The position numbers were made by a program, and so were the translations under genes. The notes below the pieces were generated by a model, which worked only from the letters and a program-made list of their open reading frames with translations, did no database searches and was not told where the DNA came from. Below, one piece after another: positions 39,430-47,235 of a stretch of 47,235 nucleotides of DNA (position 1 is its first letter; every line of letters begins with the position of its first letter). Source of the DNA: Smittium mucronatum (lineage: Eukaryota > Kickxellomycota > Harpellomycetes > Harpellales > Legeriomycetaceae); contig LSSL01000818.1 of the NCBI GenBank assembly GCA_001953115.1, positions 15,562 to 62,796 on the forward strand, read 5' to 3'.

Positions 39430-40249
39430 CTAGCTATATTAATATAAAAATTGGCATTTAAATTGATTAAATAGGGCTCAAATATAAAATTTTGTTATAT
39501 TCTTTGTATTATGCCGTGATTTTATAACTAGGATGTTTTATTTTTGGAAAAATGGATATAATATTTCGAAATTTTTTTCTAAAATAAAACTTTTTAGAAA
39601 TACCCAACCATAATAAACTAAGATGCAGAGTATTTTTAATACGGAGATATATTGTTTAAAAAAAAATCATAAGATCAAATGATTCACAAAAAATTATAAA
39701 TTGAAAAAATGTATTGTGATTATTATCTTTATTAAAATGTAGATGAAAATTTTTTAAAAAAATCTTTTATAAACTATTGAGTTCGGGAAAGAAATAAAAA
39801 ATGTGAGATCTTTTCATAAAAAACTAAGCAGCTTTTTATTTGTAAAATTATTGTCCAATATTAAAGAATCAACTAAAATAGTCTACCATTTTAAATTTAA
39901 AGTGGAAATAATTTTTTTCGAGAATTTAAGTAGACCCCCATGAGTTCGCATATGATCAGGCCATGATTAATAAACGAGATATTTAATCTCAAGCTTAGTG
40001 TATCTTTATTAAAGAAATGAATAATTTAAGAGATATAGGATCTATTTTTTAGACTAGCTCCCTGAATCTAGATAGCTATGATTCTCGAAATTTAATTTTA
40101 ATATAAATATTAAAATCTTCTTATGGGTTAAAATACACATCCTTCCCTTCCAGATCTTTTTAATGCATTGGTTATTCTAAAAAAGTTATGTTTTTATCTT
40201 ATATAATACCTGCTGTATTTATATCTTAAAGTAGAAAACTTAGAACATT

Positions 40250-40345
40250 AAGCCGATGTTTTAATGCCCACTTTTGGGTGAGAAGGCGATACAAACTGTA
40301 AGAAATTGACGGGAGGAGGGGGGGAGGGTGATAATAGCATTTAAC
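40250..40345 (+). repeat. dispersed repeat, copy 2 of 3, with G-rich tract
   Basis: Starts AAGCCGATGTTTTAATGCCC and ends with AATTGACGGGAGGAGGG..., GTGATAATAGCATTTAACTC. Copy 3 at 44480-44572 has the same layout, ending AATTGGGAGGATGCGCATATTAACTC. The G-rich run at 40311-40329 could form a quadruplex. The TTAA at 40341-40344 is the possible empty site corresponding to the insertion at 44569-44746. Confidence 0.5.
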
Positions 40346-40520
40346 TCATATTTTTTATTAAATTTTTTGAATCCTCAGTAAAAAAAAATTATTGGTAATC
40401 GGATATATTTTTTCTACTAGTTGAGTTGAGATTTAATGAAAATGCATTCTTTTATAAGATATCTTAATATTTTAAACAAAGAGAGAAATTTTTTGATGAT
40501 CTGGCTTACATTCTCCCAAG

Positions 40521-41122
40521 AGTGAAATACCTTGCCGTGGTTTAGGGGCTTGATATTTTAATTTTCGAAGTACACTAAACCAAAATTTCACATAGCTCTG
40601 TACTATTCTTGGTTTTGAGATGTGGAGATAGCGCACAGCGATTCGGAGGATAGCGATTCCAGAGGAGGACTATCTAGAAACAGAAGGAACCTATCGTTTA
40701 GCACAGCTGAGACATAGTCTAGTGCACAAGTCCAGCGTTTGATATTCAGACGGATCTCAGAGTCTAACAGCTATTTGTAAGAAAGCCATGTCAATCAGAC
40801 CCATGTTCGGGTAGGGGCCTAATGTTACAAATCCTGTTACAAGTAGGTTCTGACTATGAGCTCAGTAGCTTTAATGAACTATTGTTCATTGACAAAGAGT
40901 TTAATTCATAACTGTTGAAGCCTCTGTCATAAATCTACTTGAAGCAATACCAGGGGGGGTGTTTTGGTCGATAGGTTGCACCCTTTTCCCGTAGGTACAC
41001 AGCCGGTAGTCCGACAGAGGAGATTATTGTAGTTGAGATAATATTCTTTTCTTTATTTCTTTTTCTATTTATTCGTATTTTTTTAGTATATTTTTTAATG
41101 ACGTTATCTTAAAATAAAATTC
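40521..41122 (+). repeat. GC-richer ~600 bp dispersed repeat, copy B (decayed coding relic)
   Basis: Direct-orientation homologue of 27553-28155, about 13 kb away, colinear over its whole length. A frame open for about 31 codons (from about 40618) reads VEIAHSDSEDSDSRGGLSRN then RRNLSFSTAET before a TAG. Upstream in the same frame is KYTKPKFHIALYYSWF, followed by a TGA where copy A has Gly. The best-conserved nucleotide blocks are GTACTATTCTTGGTT, CACAGCTGAGACAT, AAAGCCATGTC and CACCCTTTTCCCGTAGGTAC. Like copy A it ends in an A/T tail with AATAAAATTC. No terminal inverted repeats or poly-A tail were seen. Identity unknown; both copies appear dead. Confidence 0.75.
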
Positions 41123-43040
41123 AGTGATAAAAAATAAATAAATCTAGAGTGCATTATTTTTTATCCAAAATTTAAATTTATCCGGGCAATTGATGTTTAA
41201 AATAGCTGAGATGTATTCAAATAACTTAGTATAATTCTGCGTTTTTATAAAAGCCAATCTAAGTATCCATAACTTCGGCCAGTTAATAGGATTGTGGTGT
41301 GATTTCGACAAAAAATACATTTCATCTTAAATTATAAAGCGAATACAAAACTAAGCAAGATATATTGATTTAATGGACTTAGAAGACCAAACTCGTTTAA
41401 ATAGTTGGCTGAAAAACTTTATAAGTTTATTGTGATTATGTAGCATATCATTTAGCTAATTTTCCAAATTAAATTGAAAAATATTACATAATATATTAAT
41501 TTTCAACTTAAAAAACCCTAATTTGCATCTATTTACACAAGATCTTTTTTTTTCTCTGTGTTAATATACTTTTGAGCATTATTGCTAAAATCATTTGTCT
41601 TATTTTTAAATTTCTAATTAGTTTCTAGAAAGGTTTCATTACGAAACCGACTGAGCTAATAAATGAGAGGTTCTTTGATTAAGTGAGCAATTTACTTATT
41701 TCTATTTACTATTTCTCTTTCCGAATTTATTGAATTTAAATATAAAAACCATCTGAAATTGGTAGTAGACCAATAAAAACTTTTTTTTTTGTGATTTTGT
41801 GCAATTCTTCGATATTTTTAACAATAAAAAATATCATAATTAATTTGCAATGAAAACTATGAAAGAAAAATCGTCTTAGAAATATAATTATCTGCCGAAT
41901 TGAAAAAATAAGGATGTATTATCATGATATATTTTATGGTTTCAAGAACATAATATAAGTTTAAATTTGTCTATATATGTATAATTATATCAGATTCTAA
42001 CTACAAGAATTTAAATAGTCGACCAGAAAACCATTTGATAGCATAGCTTTAATATATAACCTACAAAAGAAAGGAGGGTAAAAAAATCGATTTTTGGAGA
42101 CAGGGAGGTGAAAAGCAATCAATTAAAACCCCGATAAATTAATAAATAATCCTAAAAAAATTGATTATAGAGCATGGTTTTCAAATTAAAATGGGGTTTT
42201 GTAAAAACCTGCTCTTGAAGAAATACAAAGCCATATTATATTCCTTAGTAAATTCAACTTTACAAAAAATATTTTGAACTTTTAATCTGTCCCAAATGGG
42301 TTTAAGGGTATTAGTATAATACCAATTGGCATAATGAGCATTTCGTACAATTTTATACCAATAAATAAAATTTAATATAGATTTTTAACTTGCATAGCTT
42401 AAAAAAAATTCATAATTTATTTGACAGCATAATCTTGATTATATAAAATAATGGTAAGAAAAAGTTTACGAAATGGTAGAACGCGAATATTGACGACACC
42501 CCAAAACATCATTGGACTTAATTTAAGAACCATTTGCTGAATTTTAGCAGATGTTCCAAATGCTAAGCCCTTTCAGGTTCGGGTAAAAATAAATGGCACT
42601 AAACCTTTGGGGGGGGGGGGTTGTATAAGCAAAATTTATTGCTCAACTTTCTGTCAAAGATTACTATTATTTTAAGATAGCATATTTAATTGGATAACCT
42701 GGTAAAATATCAAATTGTGTATATTTGATTCAACAAATAATAATTCAATTAGTTTTTGAAATCAGAAAGTGTTTAATCGGAGATTCATAGAAAGTCTAGA
42801 CGCTATGTTGCTCAAAATCTTTTAGGCTAATTATTTCAACTTACGATTGGTATAAATGTATTTAGATTTAAAAATAGTGAATTGAGTGTTTTATATTTCT
42901 AGCAAGTATTATTTTTATATAGCGTTTTACTCCTTTCTGGGACAAAAAAAATTGGATTCCTAATTGCACACCTTATTCAGCTTCTATTCGGTGGGGGCAA
43001 AAAAACTACGTCAACTATAGGAACTGATTTTTAATGAAAT
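41123..43040. other. AT-rich spacer with a coding-like shard
   Basis: No gene is supported. At 42451 an ATG opens a plus-strand frame (MVRKSLRNGRTRILTTPQNI...) that meets one TGA and continues as ILADVPNAKPFQVRVKINGT before reaching the G run at 42609. It is too short to assign and could be a relic. The rest is featureless A/T-rich DNA. Confidence 0.55.
42609..42620. repeat. homopolymer (G)12
   Basis: Twelve consecutive G residues in A/T-rich DNA, the same length as the C run at 24836-24847 on the other strand. Confidence 0.9.
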
Positions 43041-44075
43041 TTAATTGTATTGGCTGAATAATGGCTGCCATTTTTGTACGCCCTTCTTCGAAATGATATA
43101 AGGACTGAAAAAATTGCCATTATTAATTGTTCTTATACTTAAAGGGGAATAAGAAAACTTTATTAAAAAACGTCCGGTTTTTAAAGAATCCGCCAAATAT
43201 TTAACAGTTAGTAGATTAGGTTGTAAAACATCTATAGACGGTTTTAGTGCTGCTTTAATTTTCACATGAGTTAAATTATATTTTATTTGTTGTGCTATTT
43301 TAGCTTTACAAGATTCCTATTATGAAAAAAGAATTGTTTGGTAATTTTGGTGACGAAGTGTTAAACATCATTGAATATGGGAGATTCTCTTAGCGAGGAA
43401 GCTTTTCTAATTAATTTACACTTCTTTTTTAATTTGTTAATATACCAGTAGGGCATTTCAAAATTGGGAACACAAAATAAAAATTTCTATTAGAAAAAAA
43501 TGGATAAGATATTAAAACTAATACTTTCCCATTTTTATTGGTTTGAATATGATTAAATAATATTTTAGTCAAAGGTATACATAGAAAAATGCCTGGTTTT
43601 GATAAAACTATCCCAAATAAACAAGCCATATGGGAGATTCTCTTTAAGAGCGGACACTTTCCTACTAAATTTTTACTACTTTCCTAATCCGGAAATATGG
43701 TGCTAAGATTAAATGTAGATTGTTGGGTAATTCAAAATATGAATTTTAGAAGATAGTTTTCTATTGGTAAAATGTTGAAAATTTATTAGAGCTAGTATGT
43801 TTTTCTATTTTTATTGGTCAGGTTTTAAATAAATCCAAAAGTGGCCAATGGTTTACACAGTAAAAAAAAGTCTGGTTTTGAAAAGAATCTCCCATATATT
43901 ATGATTCGAATTGAAGCAATATAATTAACCTTTATTTCATTAATTAGCTTATCAAATTGGCATGAGATCATATCTTATTTCCTAACTAGGAGAGAGTAAA
44001 GATTTACTAGCAAAGTTTTTGCTTTTCATGCAAAAATAAGGTGTCTGATTTCGAAAAGGATGTGTCATTTGTATG
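43041..44075. repeat. set of diverged repeats with a CCGGTTTTGAAAAGAATC-like core
   Basis: Related cores occur at 43172 (GTCCGGTTTTTAAAGAATC), 43591 (GCCTGGTTTTGATAAAACT), 43870 (GTCTGGTTTTGAAAAGAATC) and 44041 (GTGTCTGATTTCGAAAAGGA). ATATGGGAGATTCTC recurs at 43376 and 43628, and in reverse complement near 43886. The 43591 and 43870 units also share ATTTTTATTGGT about 55-60 bp before the core, giving a local period near 280 bp; other spacings are irregular. Minus-strand translations of the units resemble each other (for example KILFNHIQTNKNGKVLVLIS in the middle one), so this may be decayed duplicated coding DNA. Family unknown. Confidence 0.45.
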
Positions 44076-44479
44076 GATTGAAAATAATACTGCATTTTAT
44101 CATGATATCCATAAAAGCGTTGAGTAATTCATTATTTATCTAATCAGAATCAATTATATAATGGCAGGCAATAATAGTGCCTAGAATTATTAATACAAAA
44201 AGACTTTTGTAATTATTAATGTTTGACTCAGCTATCAGCATTAGTAATCATCGCCCAGCAGCTACAAACTGTTTGGCTCCAAAGAATTGTCCTTGTAATT
44301 TTCAATCGCTTTTCAGCATAAAAACCTCATTGTCGACGAGACCTTTGAGACCAATAATAGTTAATAAATGCCTCTTTTAATTAGTGAATTTCCGATGGCA
44401 GGAAATGAGTTGGACAAAAAACTAACGTTTTACTGAATAGGGAAGATTTTTTTTTTACAAATATGTAGTGTGATTATGC
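44076..44479. other. unassigned stretch, coding-like on the minus strand
   Basis: Less A/T-biased than the deserts. A minus-strand frame covering roughly 44200-44375 reads GLKGLVDNEVFMLKSD, a TGA, KLQGQFFGAKQFVAAGR, another TGA, then LLMLIAESNINN. A 54-codon plus-strand frame overlaps it. I cannot name either; broken gene debris is the simplest reading. Confidence 0.35.
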
Positions 44480-44572
44480 AAAGCCTGTAGTTGAAAATGC
44501 CAAGATATAAATTTGAAATAATTGACACTTTATTTGGCTCACAAGTCGGAATTGGGAGGATGCGCATATTAA
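44480..44572 (+). repeat. dispersed repeat, copy 3 of 3
   Basis: AAGCCTGTAGTTGAAAATGCC ... AATTGGGAGGATGCGCATATTAA, colinear with 40250-40345. It abuts the left TTAA of the candidate MITE that follows. Confidence 0.5.
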
Positions 44573-44746
44573 CTCTTTAGTCTCAATGAGTGCTAAGTAC
44601 TCCGATTTGCTAAATCTATACAAACATATTTGCCAATTTCAACAGATCGGCCAATAGAATGCTAATTTTTTGAATGGAAATCAAGCCAACATAAATATTG
44701 GCCATGAAAATGGCACGAAATAGCCAAATAGCGACGAAAGAGTTAA
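44569..44746. mobile_element. TTAA-flanked MITE-like element, 170 bp
   Basis: TTAA at 44569-44572 and 44743-44746 bracket a 170 bp non-coding unit whose ends are CTCTTTAGTC and GACGAAAGAG, an inverted repeat of ten bases with one mismatch. TTAA target duplication with C-Y-CTTT ends is the pattern of piggyBac-type elements. The left flank belongs to dispersed-repeat copy 3. In copy 2 the equivalent point is a single TTAA (40341-40344) followed by CTCATATTTTTTATT, which resembles the right flank here (GATTCTATTTTTTCATT), as expected for an unoccupied site. No transposase of this type is in the window. Confidence 0.5.
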
Positions 44747-45426
44747 GATTCTATTTTTTCATTTTTTTTATCGCGGATTTATTGCATTTTTAGATTCTCA
44801 TTCAATAAAATTCACATCTAGTTTATTAATATCAATAATTATTTGGCAATATATCGATCGAGACTCAATTAAGTTTGTTTGTATTAGGGCTATTTAGGAT
44901 TTAAACCCGAAAGATTCAACCCTATCGTGGCCGGCTGAATAAAAACTATATTCATTTTTCGGTCAATCTTTACGTTTTACTAAAAATTAAGCCTTTTAAT
45001 TGGTTTGATTTATTCATGATTGTTAATAAATTTCAATTTTAGCAAATGGGAATTCAGTGCATTTTTTTGCACCGAAAGGGTTAATGGATCCAAATATACC
45101 TCAATTTCTTAGAAATCAAAATATTCCAACTTAGAACAGGGTCAAAAAGCCATCCAATAACCCAAGCGCGGAATATTCAAATTTAGAACATTTGTAAAAA
45201 TTGGATTAATTTTGTTTTTTATGCAGATTATACTTAATACAATTTTAATCCGGTTCTAGATTTACTAATTCATTTCAAAAACAACTTTTTAATAACGGAG
45301 AATTAATGGAAAGCTGAAATATAGAAATTCTATTTTGTATTGGCACAGAAGCATGATCTGTTTTCTATAATGTTGATATCACATAGCTTATCATTTCTTA
45401 ACAATAATACATAAAATCAGGAAAAG
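44747..45426. other. intergenic region upstream of the DUF1348 gene
   Basis: No gene. A further possible TTAA-type terminus, GCACCGAAAGGG then TTAA, lies at 45069-45084. It is preceded by a small hairpin-forming stretch (AGTGCA, a T run, TGCACC). The left partner is unclear (perhaps TTAA at 44987). Otherwise unremarkable. Confidence 0.4.
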
Positions 45427-45434
45427 TATATAAA
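45427..45434 (+). promoter_or_regulatory. TATA box of the DUF1348 gene
   Basis: TATATAAA followed by GG, 136 bases upstream of the start codon, in the setting GAAAAGTATATAAAGG. It stands out because the local composition is more balanced than in the deserts and the spacing suits a fungal promoter with a ~100 nt leader. Confidence 0.55.
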
Positions 45435-45461
45435 GGTAAAGTTTTCATATCTAACTTTTCA

Positions 45462-45548
45462 GTAAGACAACAATTCTTTGTATACTATACGATTAACACC
45501 CTCAACAAAGCTTTATCCTGTGGATTCTATATTTCGTTACTTTTTTAG
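45462..45548 (+). other. possible 5'-UTR intron
   Basis: A donor GTAAGA at 45462 and an acceptor TTTTTTAG ending at 45548, with GATTAACAC as a possible branch site, would define an 87 nt intron, the size seen in RAD17. If the TATA box sets the transcript start about 30 bases downstream, the first exon would be only a few bases long. Transcript evidence would decide. Confidence 0.2.
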
Positions 45549-45569
45549 GTTTATAATTGCTTTCTAAAA

Positions 45570-46028
45570 ATGTCTAACGCACCCCTAGTACCCCCATTCA
45601 CTCTTGAAACTGCGAAACTAAAGGTTAAGGCAGGTCAGGATTTGTGGAACACTTGTGATTATAACCAAGTCCACAAGGGTTACACTGCTGATAGTATCTG
45701 GAGAAACAGAGACAAATTCATCAAAGGGACTGAAGAGATAAAGGCTTTTCTCAAGGATAAATGGTCAACTGAGAAAGGATATAAGTTAAGAAAGGAGCTT
45801 TTTGCTTTCACTGATAATAAAATTGCTGTCCAGTTTTGGTATGAGCATCATGATGAATCTGGTCAGTGGTGGAGATCCTACGGTCTGGAAGACTGGACTT
45901 TTGCCGATAACGGTCTCATGCGCAAGAGACAAATGAGTTGTAACGATGTTAAGATCTCTGAGTCAGAACGCTGGTTCAAGGAGGGTGTTGATGTTAACAC
46001 CGTCCCTATATCTGAAAAACATTGGTGA
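45570..46028 (+). CDS. DUF1348 / SnoaL-like (NTF2-fold) protein
   Basis: Intact, intronless, 152 aa. The sequence follows the DUF1348 family (PF07080, NTF2-like fold) from end to end: PPFTLETAKLKVKAGQDLWN near the start, YTADSIWRNRDKFIKGTEEI (~38-57), AFLKDKW (~59-65), KELFAFTDNKIAVQFWYEHH (~75-94), DESGQWWRSYGLEDWTF (~95-111) and NGLMRKRQMSCNDVKI (~113-128). Family members are small, probably cytosolic, and of unknown or poorly defined biochemical role; the alpha+beta barrel usually binds a small ligand. The start is the first ATG, with an A-rich leader (TCTAAAAATG). Third positions and overall composition are much richer in G/C than the surroundings, which may reflect high expression or later arrival. 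It has no signal peptide or membrane segment. Length is typical of the family. Confidence 0.9.
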   Translation: MSNAPLVPPFTLETAKLKVKAGQDLWNTCDYNQVHKGYTADSIWRNRDKFIKGTEEIKAFLKDKWSTEKGYKLRKELFAFTDNKIAVQFWYEHHDESGQWWRSYGLEDWTFADNGLMRKRQMSCNDVKISESERWFKEGVDVNTVPISEKHW

Positions 46029-46078
46029 TATCTCTCTTATTGGTTAAATAGTTTAGAGGACATTTTGGTTATTTCCTT

Positions 46079-46084
46079 AATAAA
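46079..46084 (+). terminator. polyadenylation signal of the DUF1348 gene
   Basis: AATAAA 51 bases after the stop codon, followed by T-rich sequence (TCTTTTCTTTTT). Confidence 0.5.
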
Positions 46085-46240
46085 TTTATCTAGTCTTTTC
46101 TTTTTGGGTCATAATTTTATTTTTTTTACTCCCTGTTTTCTTATGTTTGTTTCGAAAAGCGCCAGCATCGTTGTTAGGAATAACATTTCAGTTTGCTTTA
46201 AAACTTAGCGTAATTATTATTGGTATATTCATATTCGTAT

Positions 46241-46329
46241 TCTCTCTCTCTCCTTTAGATTTTTTTAGTTGAATTAGCCAATAAAATTGCGGAATTACAT
46301 TCTCTGAAAAAAGTTTATTTCTATTCCCA
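46241..46329 (+). repeat. direct repeat within the retroelement fragments, copy 1
   Basis: Nearly the same ~89 bases recur at 46593-46680: a CT-rich start, CCTTTAGATTTTTTTA, TTGAATTAGCCAATAAAATT and AAAAAAGTTTATTTCTATT. The copies are 352 bp apart and enclose a reverse-transcriptase fragment. Confidence 0.9.
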
Positions 46330-46387
46330 TTTAAGGGTGGTGCCAGACTACTATTGGCTACTAGATACAAATCAGGACTATTAATTA

Positions 46388-46620
46388 ATGAATATAAAGA
46401 TTCCCAAACATGGATATCTGGGCAATAAATTAAAGGCCAGAAAGGCATTCTACGCTGCATATAGCTTCTTGAAACGTAGCGACGTACCTGTTAGCCTAAA
46501 AATAAAATTAATAAATTCGGTTCTAATGTCTATTGGCTGTTACATAGGCGGGTCCTTTGGGATTAGTGAAGCCAGAGTCAAGCCTATTCAGGCCCTCTCT
46601 CTTCCTTTAGATTTTTTTAT
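46388..46620 (+). pseudogene. LINE reverse transcriptase, C-terminal fragment
   Basis: A plus-strand frame reads KIPKHGYLGNKLKARKAFYA, YSFLKRSDVPVSLKIKLINS and VLMSIGCYIGGSFGISEARV then KPIQ. This matches the 'YLG...K...+...FLKRSDVPlslK.kLI.sVLm......GeifG.s..R.k.iQ' part just C-terminal to the polymerase core of R2/RTE-like fungal retrotransposons. The catalytic YADD part is absent. The frame runs directly into direct-repeat copy 2 and ends in ALSLPLDFFI, which is not retroelement-like. Just upstream another frame reads NEYKDSQTWISGQ, resembling the extreme C-terminal 'WK.SKTWIS' part, so pieces are scrambled. Non-functional fragment. Confidence 0.8.
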
Positions 46621-46680
46621 TTGAATTAGCCAATAAAATTGCTGAATTCCATTACCAAAAAAAGTTTATTTCTATTACCA
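46593..46680 (+). repeat. direct repeat within the retroelement fragments, copy 2
   Basis: Counterpart of 46241-46329. In one frame this copy reads ELANKIAEFHYQKKFISITI and continues to DTKPARRRPINQ, which suggests that copy 2 is in its native place inside the retroelement ORF and copy 1 is the duplicate. Confidence 0.9.
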
Positions 46681-47235
46681 TTTTTTATATTATCGACACT
46701 AAGCCAGCTCGCCGCCGACCAATTAATCAATAGTAACAGATTTAGCCCATTAATTGATGCTAATATGGATCTAAATCAGCTTTCTGAAGGCATTATTGAT
46801 ACTGTATGGGCAGAATCGAAGCGGCTTCAAGCCAATGCTGCATCTACCGAAGTTGGGTCAAAATCTCTTTCCAAAAAAACGATTTCTACTATCAAAAATC
46901 GTAGGAATAAATTTAAAGATTATCGGCTTGGCAAAATCGACAAAATCGATTACGTAATTGCCAAATAGAACGCAATTAATGCAATAAAATCTGATCGCAA
47001 AATTTACTACGATGAAAAAATGAAATTACTATATGAACAAATCATCAATAATGACTCCAAAAACTACTGGAGAACCATCAAATCATACACTGGGAACACG
47101 CACAGGAGTATTTCGGACGGCCCGGTGTATGATAAAAATAAAAATATTATAACTGAAAAAAACAAAAAGCTTGAAATTTGGAATAATCATTTTGGCGAAT
47201 TGGCCAATGATTCTACTGGCAATAGCCGCAGTTCC
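46639..47235 (+). pseudogene. LINE ORF, endonuclease-RT linker region, partial at window edge
   Basis: The frame INSNRFSPLIDANMDLNQLS, IIDTVWAESKRLQANA, KKTISTIKNRRNKFKDYRLG continues through a single TAG (46966-46968) to NAINAIKSDRKIYYDEKMKL, NDSKNYWRTIKSYTGNTHRS and WNNHFGELANDSTGN at the window end. This is the charged linker found between the endonuclease and reverse transcriptase of many LINE-type elements (the '..R+.+f.....K..yW+.i+......' zone). It lies downstream of a C-terminal RT piece in the same orientation, so two element copies or a rearranged copy are joined here. A frameshift near 46730 separates it from DTKPARRRPIN. The TAG argues against function, although the remainder of this copy is outside the window. 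GC is far higher than in the deserts. Confidence 0.8.

Larger units (their letters stand above)
34073..40520. other. AT-rich region with scattered repeats and coding-like shards
   Basis: No gene is supported. Slightly less A/T-biased patches contain short frames with more natural residue use: a 46-codon minus-strand frame at 34616-34756 (includes IEINDMMVLDINFERTSE) and a 35-codon plus-strand frame at 35361-35468. Neither matches a family I know, and both may be relics. Purine-rich G tracts occur at 35221-35237 and 40311-40329. Microsatellites are listed separately. Confidence 0.6.

Noticed and set aside
46188..46460. 90-codon minus-strand frame
   Set aside because: Opposite strand of LINE fragments and of the direct repeat; the plus strand carries the recognisable RT text.
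1..47235. CRISPR array, bacterial operon or phage content
   Set aside because: No regularly spaced identical repeats, no Shine-Dalgarno-led gene clusters, and the introns and elements are eukaryotic.

Overview
The window reads as a piece of a very AT-rich eukaryotic nuclear genome. Long stretches are nearly pure A/T with homopolymers and microsatellites. The one large gene is cut by many short GT..AG introns (about 70-190 nt), and the recognisable mobile elements are eukaryotic: a non-LTR retrotransposon, Mutator-like (MULE) transposase relics, a foldback element and TTAA-flanked MITE-like elements. A checkpoint RAD17 gene, a DUF1348 gene of the fungal/bacterial type, and a LINE reverse transcriptase whose wording resembles those of trichomycete gut fungi (Harpellales, e.g. 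Smittium) make an early-diverging fungus my best guess. This taxonomic call rests on memory and inference, not on a search. Standard stop codons fit both intact genes.

Layout. 1-21 kb is a gene desert; its only structured feature is a ~390 bp foldback palindrome at 8.46-8.85 kb. 21-26.7 kb is a graveyard of decayed DNA transposases, all on the minus strand: a clear MULE relic (21.07-22.26 kb), a second MULE-like relic (24.96-25.77 kb) and a possible hAT-like fragment (26.15-26.71 kb). At 27.55-28.16 kb lies a conspicuously GC-richer ~600 bp unit with a second diverged copy at 40.52-41.12 kb; aligned, the two copies show a shared decayed reading frame that I cannot name. A 1.47 kb element with long inverted arms (28.27-29.75 kb) follows, with arms built from a reiterated GAAAAAAGTG-type motif, the same style as the 8.5 kb palindrome. 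RAD17 occupies 30.3-33.96 kb with about eleven exons. 34-45.4 kb is again mostly desert, with microsatellites, small dispersed repeats, a set of diverged repeats at 43.0-44.1 kb and a 170 bp TTAA-flanked MITE-like element at 44.57-44.75 kb. From 45.4 kb composition shifts to ordinary coding values: an intact single-exon DUF1348 gene with a TATA box, then two degraded, head-to-tail fragments of a LINE-type retrotransposon that runs off the right edge.

Only two genes look functional (RAD17 and the DUF1348 gene). They are 11.6 kb apart and I see no functional link between them. The interest lies in the repeats: two unassigned families (the GC-rich coding relic and the GAAAAAAGTG foldbacks) and a possible TTAA-specific MITE with an apparent empty site elsewhere in the window.
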